Shown here: positions 1 through 6,663 of the stretch, piece after piece | Position numbering within the stretch: the first letter of the stretch is position 1 | How the letters are laid out: each line of letters opens with the position of its first letter | Assembly (NCBI GenBank): GCA_031423955.1 | Contig: JANPGJ010000029.1 | Coordinates: 1 to 7,725, forward strand | From: JAEUOS01 sp031423955 | GTDB lineage: Bacteria > Pseudomonadota > Gammaproteobacteria > Burkholderiales > JAEUOS01 | DNA: 7,725 nucleotides | Direction of reading: 5' to 3' | Translations under genes and position numbers: made by a program | The notes under the pieces: model-generated | What the model was told of the DNA's origin: nothing | The model's input: the letters and a program-made list of their open reading frames with translations, nothing else | The model's database searches: none

Positions 1-3000
1 GCGCCACCGCCGGCTTGCCCCGCAGCCGGTTCACCTGCCGCTTCAGAAAATGCTCGAAGTCGTCCACAATCGTGAACGCCGCCGGCACCACCAGCAAACT
101 CAATAAGGTCGAGGTGATCAAACCGCCGATCACCGCAATCGCCATCGGTGACCTGAAACTCGGATCGGCACCCCAGCCCAGCGCCAGCGGCATCATGCCG
201 GCGCCCATGGCGATGGTGGTCATGATGATCGGCCGCGCCCGCTTGTGACAGGCGTCGAGCAAGGCCTCGAGCCGGCTGCGGCCATCGCGCCGCGCCATGA
301 TCGCGTACTCGACCAGCAGAATCGAGTTCTTGGTGGCCACCCCCATCATCATGATCAGGCCGATCAGCGACGGCATCGAGAAGCTTTTGCCGGTGACCAG
401 GAGCGCAACAAACGCGCCGCCGAGGGACAGCGGCAGCGCAGCCAGGATCGTCACCGGCTGCAGCACGTCCTTGAACAGCAGCACCAGCACGATGTAGATG
501 CACAGGACGCCGGTCAGCATCGCCAGGCCGAAGCTCTCAAACAGTTCACCCATCACTTCGGCGTCGCCGATTTCGATCTGCTTGACCCCGGCCGGCAGGT
601 TGCGGATCGACGGCAGTTCCTTCACCGCCGCCGTCAGGTCGCCCAGCGGTGTGCCCGCGACTTCGATTTCAAAGTTGACATTGCGTGCGCGGTCATAGCG
701 GTCGATCACCGCCGGCCCGCTGCCCAGTTCCAGGCTTGCCACCTGGCCGATCATCACTGCGCCGACCTCCGGTTTCGACGACGCCACCGTCAGGCGTTCC
801 AGCAGGCGCAGGTCCTTGCGCGCCGCCGCCTCAAGCTTGACCACCACCGGCACCTGGCGTTGCGGCAGGTTGAGCTTTGGCAGCGCCACGTCATAGTCGC
901 CGATGGTAGCGATGCGCAGCGCCTCGCCGATCGCCGCGGTGGTCACGCCCAGGTCGGCGGCGCGCGCGAAGTCGGGGCGTACCGACAGTTCGGGACGGAT
1001 CAGCGCCGCGGTCGAGGCCACGCTGCCGATCCCCTGCAGGGTGCGCAGGTCACGCTCGACCTCAAGTGCGGTCGCGGCCAGCACCTGCGGATCGTCGCCG
1101 GTCAGCACCAGGATGTATTTCTCGCCCGAGCCGCCCAGGCCGACCTTGGTGCGCACCCCGGGCAACTCCGCCAGTGCTTCGCGCAGTTGCCGTTCGGTCA
1201 CCTGCTTGCGCAGCGGCCGCTCGGTGCGCGCGTCGAGCAGCACGGTGAGGGTGGCCTGGCGCACCTCGGCTGCGCCCTGCGGGGCGAACGGGTCGCTGCC
1301 GGCGGCGCCGCCACCGATGGTGGTGTAGACGCTCTTCACGTACTTGACCGGGGTGATCAGGGTGCGCGCGCGTTCGGCGGCCGCCCGAGTTTGCGCCAGG
1401 GTCGAGCCTGGCGGCAACTCCACATGCACCTGGGTTTGCGACAGGTCATCCGGCGGGATGAATCCGGTTGGCAGCAGCGGAATCAGCGCCACCGAACCCA
1501 GGAAAAAAGCTGCGGAGGCGATCATCGTGATCCAGCGATGCTTGAGGCACCAGGCGGCCATCCGCATGTAGGTGCGCATCACCCGGCCGTCCTGCTCGAT
1601 GCGGTCGCTGGTCGCCTTGAGCATGTAGGCCGCCATCATCGGCGTGAGCATGCGTGCGACCACCAGCGAGGCCAGCACCGCCAATGAGGCGGTCCAGCCG
1701 AACTGCTTGAAGAACTTGCCGGCGATCCCGCTCATGAAGGCGGTCGGCAGGAATACCGCGATCAGGGTGAAGGTGGTGGCGATCACCGCCAGGCCGATCT
1801 CGTCGGCCGCCTCCATCGCCGCCTGGAACGGCGACTTGCCCATGCGCAGGTGGCGCATGATGTTCTCCACCTCGACGATCGCATCGTCAACCAGGATGCC
1901 GACCACCAGTGACAGCGCAAGGAGGGTCACCACGTTGAGCGAAAAGCCCAGATAGTGCATGCCGATGAAGGCGGGGATCACCGACAGCGGCAGTGCCACC
2001 GCCGACACGAAGGTGGCGCGCCAGTCGCGCAGGAACAGGAACACCACGATCACCGCCAGGATCGCGCCTTCGTAGAGCAGCAGCATCGAGCCGTCGAATT
2101 CCTCGGCCACCGGGGTGACGAAGTCGAAGGCCTCGTCGATCTTCAGTTCCGGATCGGCGGCGCGCAGCTCGGCCAGCGCGCTGCGCACCCCGGCGCCGAC
2201 CTCCACCTCGCTGGCGCCGCGGCTGCGTGTGACCTCGAAACCAACCACCGGTTTGCCGTTGAGCAAGGCCAGCGAACGCGGTTCGGCGATGCCGTCGGTG
2301 ACGTTCGCCAGCTGATCGAGGCGCGCGCGGCGGCCGCCTGGCAATGCCAGTTCGATGCGTTTCAATTCGTCGGCCGAGCGGACATTGCCGAGGGTGCGCA
2401 CGGCCTGCTCGGCACTGCCGATATCGACACGGCCGCCGCCGGCTTCCTGCTGAATTTGTTTCAACTGGCGCGAGATTTCACCTGCGGTGATGCCAAACGC
2501 AGCCAGCCGTGCCGGATCGAGCGCGATGCCGATCTCGCGCGTCACCCCGCCGACACGACTGACCGCGCCGACGCCGCGCACCAGCAAGAGGCGCTTGGCA
2601 ATGGTGTCCTCGACAAACCAGGACAGGCCTTCTTCATCGAGCCGGCTCGAGGCCACGGTGTAGGCGAGGATCGGTGAGCCGGCGATGTCGAGCTTGGTGA
2701 CAATCGGATCGCGCACGTCGCCCGGCAGGTCGGCGCGCACCCGGGTGACCGCCGAGCGCACATCGTCGAGCGCTTCCTGCACCGGTTTCTCGAGCCGGAA
2801 CTCGGCGGTGATGGTGACACTGCCGTCCTGCACCTTGGTGTAGACATGCTTCAAGCCCTGCAGGGTGGCCACCGAATTTTCGATCTTGCGCGCGACATCG
2901 GTTTCCAGTTGCGCCGGCGAAGCCCCGGGCAAGGCGATGCTGACGTTGATGGTCGGCAGGTCGAGGTCCGGGAAGTTCTGCACCTTCATGGCCGAGAACG

Positions 3001-3082
3001 ACAGTGCGCCGCCGAAGGTCAGCAGCACAAAGAACATCAGGGCCGGAACCGGGTTGCGGATGCACCATGCGGAGACGTTCAT
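1..3082 (-). CDS. RND (HAE1 family) multidrug efflux permease, 3' end cut by window edge
   Basis: This is the inner-membrane proton-driven pump of a tripartite efflux system. It takes substrates from the periplasm or outer leaflet and passes them to the outer-membrane channel. My reverse-strand translation stays open from ATG at 3082 to the left edge, 1027 codons. AcrB-type pumps have about 1030-1050 residues, so only the last few are missing. It opens MNVSAWCIRNPVPALMFFVL, with the first membrane helix at about residues 11-30. TM4 reads GILVDDAIVEVEN and carries the proton-relay pair D399/D400. TM10 reads ATKNSILLVEYA with K918. R948 and T955 sit in RPIIMTT. These match AcrB D407, D408, K940, R971 and T978, so the relay looks complete. 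A PTGFIPPDD motif follows the mid-protein helix, as in the family. The start overlaps the fusion-protein stop by ATGA, and GAAGG lies 7 nt upstream. The pump class is firm; the substrate is unknown. Confidence 0.96.
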   Translation of the reverse strand, partial: MNVSAWCIRNPVPALMFFVLLTFGGALSFSAMKVQNFPDLDLPTINVSIALPGASPAQLETDVARKIENSVATLQGLKHVYTKVQDGSVTITAEFRLEKPVQEALDDVRSAVTRVRADLPGDVRDPIVTKLDIAGSPILAYTVASSRLDEEGLSWFVEDTIAKRLLLVRGVGAVSRVGGVTREIGIALDPARLAAFGITAGEISRQLKQIQQEAGGGRVDIGSAEQAVRTLGNVRSADELKRIELALPGGRRARLDQLANVTDGIAEPRSLALLNGKPVVGFEVTRSRGASEVEVGAGVRSALAELRAADPELKIDEAFDFVTPVAEEFDGSMLLLYEGAILAVIVVFLFLRDWRATFVSAVALPLSVIPAFIGMHYLGFSLNVVTLLALSLVVGILVDDAIVEVENIMRHLRMGKSPFQAAMEAADEIGLAVIATTFTLIAVFLPTAFMSGIAGKFFKQFGWTASLAVLASLVVARMLTPMMAAYMLKATSDRIEQDGRVMRTYMRMAAWCLKHRWITMIASAAFFLGSVALIPLLPTGFIPPDDLSQTQVHVELPPGSTLAQTRAAAERARTLITPVKYVKSVYTTIGGGAAGSDPFAPQGAAEVRQATLTVLLDARTERPLRKQVTERQLREALAELPGVRTKVGLGGSGEKYILVLTGDDPQVLAATALEVERDLRTLQGIGSVASTAALIRPELSVRPDFARAADLGVTTAAIGEALRIATIGDYDVALPKLNLPQRQVPVVVKLEAAARKDLRLLERLTVASSKPEVGAVMIGQVASLELGSGPAVIDRYDRARNVNFEIEVAGTPLGDLTAAVKELPSIRNLPAGVKQIEIGDAEVMGELFESFGLAMLTGVLCIYIVLVLLFKDVLQPVTILAALPLSLGGAFVALLVTGKSFSMPSLIGLIMMMGVATKNSILLVEYAIMARRDGRSRLEALLDACHKRARPIIMTTIAMGAGMMPLALGWGADPSFRSPMAIAVIGGLITSTLLSLLVVPAAFTIVDDFEHFLKRQVNRLRGKPAVA

Positions 3083-4215
3083 TTGACGACCTTCACCAGG
3101 TCGCCGTCAGCCAGGAAGGTCACACCGGTGGCGACAATGCGGTCGGTCGCGGCGAGGCCGGCGATCACTTCCACCCGGTCCTCCACCCGCCGCCCGAGTT
3201 CGAGCTTCACCCTTGCCACCTTGGCGGTGCCGTCCCGGGTCGGGCCGGCGCGAAAGGCGTAGCTGAAGCCGTCGCGCAGCACCAGCGCATCCTGCGGTAC
3301 GGTCAGGCCGCTGCTGCCGCCGAGCGCGAATTCGCCGCGCGCGAACATGCCCGGCTTGAAGCCCTTCCTGGTCGCATCCGGCAGGTCGACATACACCAGG
3401 GCATTGCGGGTGACTGCGTCGACGGTCGGGCCGATCACCCGCAAGCGCCCTTCGATCGTTCCGACGCCGGCGGCGCTGATGGCCACCGCCAGCCCGGGCT
3501 TGAGCCTTGCCAGTTCGGTGGCGGTGACCTCGCCGCGCCATTCGAGGCGTCCCTTGCGGATCAGGCGAAACAGTTCCTGGCCCTGCGGCACCACCGCGCC
3601 AAGCGTGGCATTGCGCGCCGAGATGATGCCGTCGTCGCTGGCGGTCACCCGGGTGTGGTCGAGGCGCAACTGCTGGCTGCTCAACTGCGCCCGCGCCAGC
3701 GACAGTCGCGCCTGCGCGGTTTTTTCGGCGGTGGCGTATTGCGCCACCTGCTGGGCCGACAAGGCGCCGCTGCCGGCGATCGACTGCGCACGGCGGTCGT
3801 TGGCAGTCGCTTCGGCCAGGGTGGCTTCGGCCTCGGCGACCGAGGCGCGTGCCTGCGCCAGATCGGCGGCAATCGTCTCGGCGGCAAACACCGCCAGCAG
3901 TTGGCCGCGCTTGACCGTATCGCCAACCTCGGCGCGGACTTCGCGCAGGCGCAGGCCGTTGGACTCGGCGCCCAGAATAGCTTCCTGCCAGGCGTTGACC
4001 GAGCCGTTGGCAGCCAGGCGCAGCGGTACTTCACGCGATAGCGGCTGCACCAGGGTGACACTCAGGGCTGGTTTGCCTGGCTTGGCGGACGCCGCCTTGG
4101 CTGCCGGATCCGCAGCGGCTTTATCCTGCGCCAGCGAGTAACCGCAGGTCAGGGCGCCGCACAGGAGGACGGCTGCCGGGAATTTGGACATGGTGTGTTT
4201 CATGGTTGAAGTCAT
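3079..4215 (-). CDS. RND efflux periplasmic adaptor (membrane fusion protein)
   Basis: This is the periplasmic adaptor that links the RND pump to the outer-membrane channel (HlyD/AcrA family). It has 378 residues, normal for the family. The N-terminus is a Sec signal peptide, with probable signal peptidase I cleavage after SLA at residue 29. The two cysteines (C19, C24) do not sit in a lipobox, so it is probably soluble rather than lipidated. Two lipoyl half-motifs (about 80-110 and 185-220, the second around DHTRVTASDDGIISARNATLG) flank an Ala/Gln/Glu-rich coiled-coil hairpin at about 113-184. The hairpin tip carries R142-x3-I146-x6-S153, a match to the R-L-S motif that docks TolC-type channels, with Ile for Leu. 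The beta-barrel and membrane-proximal domains follow, with GFKPGMFARGEF near residue 290. The start was chosen because it overlaps the upstream stop by ATGA. Met5 and Met9 are possible alternatives, and none has a strong ribosome-binding site. Confidence 0.95.
   Translation of the reverse strand: MTSTMKHTMSKFPAAVLLCGALTCGYSLAQDKAAADPAAKAASAKPGKPALSVTLVQPLSREVPLRLAANGSVNAWQEAILGAESNGLRLREVRAEVGDTVKRGQLLAVFAAETIAADLAQARASVAEAEATLAEATANDRRAQSIAGSGALSAQQVAQYATAEKTAQARLSLARAQLSSQQLRLDHTRVTASDDGIISARNATLGAVVPQGQELFRLIRKGRLEWRGEVTATELARLKPGLAVAISAAGVGTIEGRLRVIGPTVDAVTRNALVYVDLPDATRKGFKPGMFARGEFALGGSSGLTVPQDALVLRDGFSYAFRAGPTRDGTAKVARVKLELGRRVEDRVEVIAGLAATDRIVATGVTFLADGDLVKVVK
3090..3094 (-). promoter_or_regulatory. 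Shine-Dalgarno of the RND permease gene
   Basis: On the minus strand GAAGG ends 7 nt before the ATG at 3082 and lies inside the 3' end of the fusion-protein gene. Of the three overlapping junctions in this operon, this is the only one where the overlapping ATG itself has a convincing ribosome-binding site. It supports 3082 as the true start. Confidence 0.6.
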
Positions 4216-5741
4216 GGTTGCCGCGCCGGCTTGTGCGCCAGATCGAGCTTGCCGTCCCAGCCGCCGCCGACCGCGCGGTACAGGGCGATCCAGGCGCTGA
4301 CGCCTTCGTATTCGAGAGCGGCGACAGCGCCGTCGGCGGCAAACGAGGTGCGCCGTGCGTCTTCGAGTTCGATCAGGCTGCCGAGTCCGGCGCGCTGGCG
4401 ATTGCGCGCGCCTTCAAGGCTTTCGCGATAGCCGGCGGCGGCGGCGCGGGTGCTGTTCAGGCGTTCGGCCACGCCGGCCTGCCTGACCAGGGCTTCTTCG
4501 ACTTCGCGCACGGCGCTGCGCACGCGGGCCCGAAAGACGGCCTCGGCAGCGCCGTACTGGGCACGGGCGGCATCGACATTGGCGGCGCGCCGATTGCCGT
4601 CGAATAGCGGCAGGGTCAGCGACGGGCCGATCGACCAGGTGGTCACGCTGATGGTCGGGCTGCCGTCCAGGCGCGAGCGGGTCGGGGTGATGTTGCCGGC
4701 CAGCGTCAGGCGTGGATAGCGATCCGCCTCCCGCACCCCGATGTCGGCACTCGCCACCGCCAGATCGCGCTCGGCGACCGCGATGTCCGGTCGTTGCGCC
4801 AGGGCGGCGGCCGGCACGCTGTCTATGTCGAAGCGCGCCGGTCGCGGCAGACGCGCCGCCAGCGACGGTGCTGCGGTCAGGCGGGCACGCAGGTCGGTCT
4901 CGTCCTCGGCCGTCAGCGCCACCAGCCCCTTGATGTTGATTTCGCATTCAATGCGCCGCAGAGCCAGCGCGGCGGCGCCGTCGGCGGCACTGGCACGCGC
5001 CAGGGCGAGCGTCGTCGGCGCCTGCAGTCCGGCACCGGCAGCGATGCCGGTCAGGCGGGCGGTCTCGGCACGCGATGCACCGTCGGCTGCGGCCAGCGTG
5101 ATCTGCATTTCGCAGAAACGGAAATTCAGGTAGGCGGTGGCGACTTCGGCGGCCAGCGCCACCCGTGCGTCATGCCAGGCGGCGATGTTCGATTCAAGTT
5201 GCGCGCGCGCCGCTTCGCGTTGCCGTGCAAGGCCGCCGAACAGGTCGATTTCCCAACTGCTCTGCAGGCCGACTTGCGCCTGGCTGCGCAACACCGCCGG
5301 CCCGCCGAAGGAAAATGCCGAGCGGTTGGCGCCAGCGGTGGCGTCGAGCGACGGACTGCCGGCGACATTGGCTGCCACCGCGTCGGCACGGGCGCGCTCG
5401 ATGCGTGCGGCGGCCTGCGCCAAGGTGGCGCTTGCGCGTTGTGCCGCACCCAGCAGTTCGATCAGCACCGGGTCGTCGAACTGCTGCCACCAGCTCTTGA
5501 GTGCCTCGGTGCTGCCACCGTGCGCCAGGATTTGCGGGGTTCCCGGTGCCGCCACCGGCGCATGCCAGCGTGTCACAGGGGCCGCGGGAGCCTCGTAGTT
5601 GGGCCCGAGCGTGGTGAATAACCCCTGATTGAGGGCGCAACCGCCGAGCAGCAGCGTGGCAAAGAGCGCGACCAGCAGTTGGCGTCGATCGGCTCGCGCC
5701 ATGTTTCCGGTGTGTAGCGAATGCATCGTCAGCGGCCTCAT
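4212..5741 (-). CDS. RND efflux outer-membrane lipoprotein channel, NodT family
   Basis: This is the outer-membrane exit duct of the efflux complex (NodT/OprM-like, TolC superfamily). It has 509 residues; the family is usually about 460-500. A hydrophobic segment, LLVALFATLLLGGC, ends in a lipobox whose Cys35 would be lipidated, and NQ follows at +3/+4. Next comes the family opening GPNYEAPAAPVTRW and the segment WWQQFDDPVLIELL, followed by two Ala-rich coiled-coil OEP repeats (about 85-285 and 300-495). The second repeat contains RPDIAVAERDLAVASADIGV and YPRLTLAGN, both typical of NodT proteins. The start is uncertain. Met1 (5741) overlaps the regulator stop by ATGA but gives a long 21-residue n-region. 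Met6 (5726) has GAGG 9 nt upstream. Met14 (5702), MARADRRQLLVALF, would give the most typical lipoprotein signal. The gene precedes the adaptor and pump genes, whereas the common order puts the channel last. Confidence 0.95.
   Translation of the reverse strand: MRPLTMHSLHTGNMARADRRQLLVALFATLLLGGCALNQGLFTTLGPNYEAPAAPVTRWHAPVAAPGTPQILAHGGSTEALKSWWQQFDDPVLIELLGAAQRASATLAQAAARIERARADAVAANVAGSPSLDATAGANRSAFSFGGPAVLRSQAQVGLQSSWEIDLFGGLARQREAARAQLESNIAAWHDARVALAAEVATAYLNFRFCEMQITLAAADGASRAETARLTGIAAGAGLQAPTTLALARASAADGAAALALRRIECEINIKGLVALTAEDETDLRARLTAAPSLAARLPRPARFDIDSVPAAALAQRPDIAVAERDLAVASADIGVREADRYPRLTLAGNITPTRSRLDGSPTISVTTWSIGPSLTLPLFDGNRRAANVDAARAQYGAAEAVFRARVRSAVREVEEALVRQAGVAERLNSTRAAAAGYRESLEGARNRQRAGLGSLIELEDARRTSFAADGAVAALEYEGVSAWIALYRAVGGGWDGKLDLAHKPARQP
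5736..5739 (-). promoter_or_regulatory. Possible Shine-Dalgarno for internal start of the NodT gene
   Basis: GAGG on the minus strand overlaps the ATGA junction between the regulator and channel genes and lies 9 nt before Met6 (ATG at 5726). No comparable site precedes the overlapping ATG at 5741. Translation may therefore begin at 5726 by re-initiation just after the regulator stop, removing five residues from the channel precursor. Confidence 0.35.
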
Positions 5742-6406
5742 CGCGAATCGATGCGCCGGCGCGCAGCTTCGGCTTCGATCATCGCCGCGGCATAGCCCGC
5801 CAGACGCAGGGCCAGAGTGTCGATCGCCTCGACATCGGCCAGGACCGCCGGTGCGATCGCCGTCACCACGTCAAGGCCAACGTAGTACTGCACCGCCATG
5901 CCGACGATGGCGAAGGCCAGTCGCTGAACGTCGAGATCGGCCTCTGAAATGTCGAAACGCCGCTGCAACAGGCGCACCATGGCGGCGTGCTGCGGCTTGA
6001 TTTCCGCTTCGATCGCCTGTTCCCATGCCCCGGTGGGCTCGATCATTTCGCGGAAATGCAGCTTCATCACCAGGCGCACTGATTCGCCATGCTTGAGTGG
6101 CGCCAAAAAATCGGCGAAAAAATGCTGCAATGCATCGTGCAAAGGCAGGCTCAGATCGATATCGGCACAGCCTTGCTCGGGGTACTCGTTCAACGGTTCG
6201 GTGAATGCGGCGCGATACAGGCCGGCCTTGTCACCAAAATAATAGCGGATCGCCGACACGTTGGCGCCTGCCGCGTCGGCGATGTCGCGCGTCGATGCCC
6301 CACCCAAACCTTTCTCAGCAAAGAGCTTAAGGGCAGCGAGCACCAACTTATTGCGGGGATGCTCATCTTCCGGGCGCGACCAGGCTTGGGTGGCAATGGC
6401 GTTCAT
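5738..6406 (-). CDS. TetR/AcrR-family transcriptional regulator, CecR-like
   Basis: This is a probable ligand-responsive repressor of the efflux operon it heads. It has 222 residues. An N-terminal helix-turn-helix spans about residues 18-64: KLVLAALKLFAEKGLGGAST, then RDIADAAGANVSAIRYYFGDKAGLY, with the recognition helix near 48-57. The NVSAIRYYFGDKAGLY stretch resembles E. coli CecR (YbiH; NIAAITYYFGSKEDLY). The C-terminal part, around KLHFREMIEPTGAWEQAIEAEIKPQH, fits the CecR-type ligand-binding domain (formerly DUF1956). The stop overlaps the channel start by ATGA. No clear Shine-Dalgarno precedes the ATG at 6406, which could keep regulator translation low. The promoter upstream carries two copies of a 12-bp palindrome, the expected site for a dimeric TetR protein, so autorepression is likely. 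The TetR fold is firm; the CecR subgroup rests on motif resemblance only; the ligand is unknown. Confidence 0.94.
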   Translation of the reverse strand: MNAIATQAWSRPEDEHPRNKLVLAALKLFAEKGLGGASTRDIADAAGANVSAIRYYFGDKAGLYRAAFTEPLNEYPEQGCADIDLSLPLHDALQHFFADFLAPLKHGESVRLVMKLHFREMIEPTGAWEQAIEAEIKPQHAAMVRLLQRRFDISEADLDVQRLAFAIVGMAVQYYVGLDVVTAIAPAVLADVEAIDTLALRLAGYAAAMIEAEAARRRIDSR

Positions 6407-6425
6407 TGAATGCTGGCTGAATGGG

Positions 6426-6454
6426 TTGAAAAAATCAATCGATTGAACTTTAAA
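6426..6454 (+). promoter_or_regulatory. Possible divergent promoter toward the PhyH oxygenase
   Basis: On the plus strand, TTGAAA (6426-6431, five of six consensus matches) and TTTAAA (6449-6454, four of six) are separated by 17 bp. TTTAAA is self-complementary and is the same element proposed as the -10 of the opposite promoter. The spacer holds operator copy 2. Transcripts would have a leader of about 200 nt before the ATG at 6664. The long leader and the origin of the match in the symmetry of the block make this a weaker call than the minus-strand promoter. Confidence 0.35.
6435..6446. promoter_or_regulatory. Operator copy 2: perfect 12-bp palindrome
   Basis: TCAATCGATTGA repeats the core of the neighbouring 18-bp palindrome exactly. 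Its centre is 20 bp away, close to two helical turns, so two dimers would sit on nearly the same face of the DNA. It covers the predicted start of the minus-strand transcript and lies in the spacer of the weaker plus-strand promoter. Confidence 0.72.
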
Positions 6455-6476
6455 TCAATCGATTGATTTTTGTCAA
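6449..6476 (-). promoter_or_regulatory. Promoter of the regulator-efflux operon
   Basis: Reading the minus strand, a perfect -35 TTGACA (6476-6471) is followed after 16 bp by TTTAAA (6454-6449), four of six matches to the -10 consensus. An alternative -10, TAAAGT (6452-6447), has an 18-bp spacer and also four matches. The spacer is almost entirely the 18-bp palindrome, so a bound repressor would block polymerase. Transcription would start near 6440-6442, giving a leader of about 35 nt to the ATG at 6406. Confidence 0.7.
6452..6469. promoter_or_regulatory. Operator copy 1: perfect 18-bp palindrome
   Basis: AAATCAATCGATTGATTT is fully self-complementary, with its centre between 6460 and 6461. 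Size and symmetry fit a TetR-family dimer site. It lies between the -35 and -10 of the minus-strand promoter. The likely ligand is the adjacent TetR/CecR-like protein; this is inferred from position, not shown. Confidence 0.75.
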
Positions 6477-6480
6477 CCCA

Positions 6481-6663
6481 AATTATTGCTACGCAGCATT
6501 TCGAGTGTTGACGCTGGATACCAGTCGCGCTGGCGGTTGCCCATTGGACAGGGGTGCCCGGATCGACATTTCGCCGACGTTTGCCGCGGCCCAAGGGCTG
6601 CTAGGCGTCGGCGCTGTGGCGCGTTAAGATGCCAGCGGACAAAAAGACTTCCCGGAGACTCCC
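6481..6663. other. Rest of divergent intergenic region, no recognised element
   Basis: These 183 bases contain no convincing gene, terminator or RNA structure. TAAGAT at 6625-6630 could be a -10 for the oxygenase gene, but no acceptable -35 lies at the right distance. A plus-strand open frame that begins at 6486 runs on into the oxygenase in a different frame and looks like chance. Confidence 0.5.
6654..6657 (+). promoter_or_regulatory. Shine-Dalgarno of the PhyH oxygenase gene
   Basis: GGAG ends 6 nt before the ATG at 6664, a good match and spacing. It fixes the start codon of the oxygenase. Confidence 0.75.

Larger units (their letters stand above)
6422..6480. repeat. Outer inverted repeat enclosing both operators
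   Basis: TGGGTTGA (6422-6429) and TCAACCCA (6473-6480) are perfect 8-bp inverted arms around the tandem palindromes. The arms contain the -35 elements of the two opposed promoters. The dyad centre (6451) nearly coincides with the midpoint between the operators (6450.5), so the whole 59-bp block is nearly symmetric. Confidence 0.65.

Noticed and set aside
245..1687. Long plus-strand open frame (480 codons) opposite the RND gene
   Set aside because: It is antisense to a clearly conserved RND reading frame. Its product is rich in His, Gln, Arg and Asp with no family motif, as expected from the complementary strand of GC-rich coding DNA.
3004..4041. Plus-strand open frame of 345 codons opposite the adaptor gene
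   Set aside because: It is antisense to the membrane-fusion gene, whose translation has a signal peptide, lipoyl motifs and hairpin. The opposite frame shows no recognisable protein.
4144..4161. Cysteines near the adaptor N-terminus as a lipoprotein site
   Set aside because: The residues before C19 and C24 (VLL and ALT) do not fit a lipobox, while SLA at 27-29 gives a normal signal peptidase I site.
6452..6471. Palindrome followed by a T-run as a rho-independent terminator
   Set aside because: The stem is AT-rich with no loop, lies upstream of both divergent genes and overlaps a strong -35. An operator explains it better.
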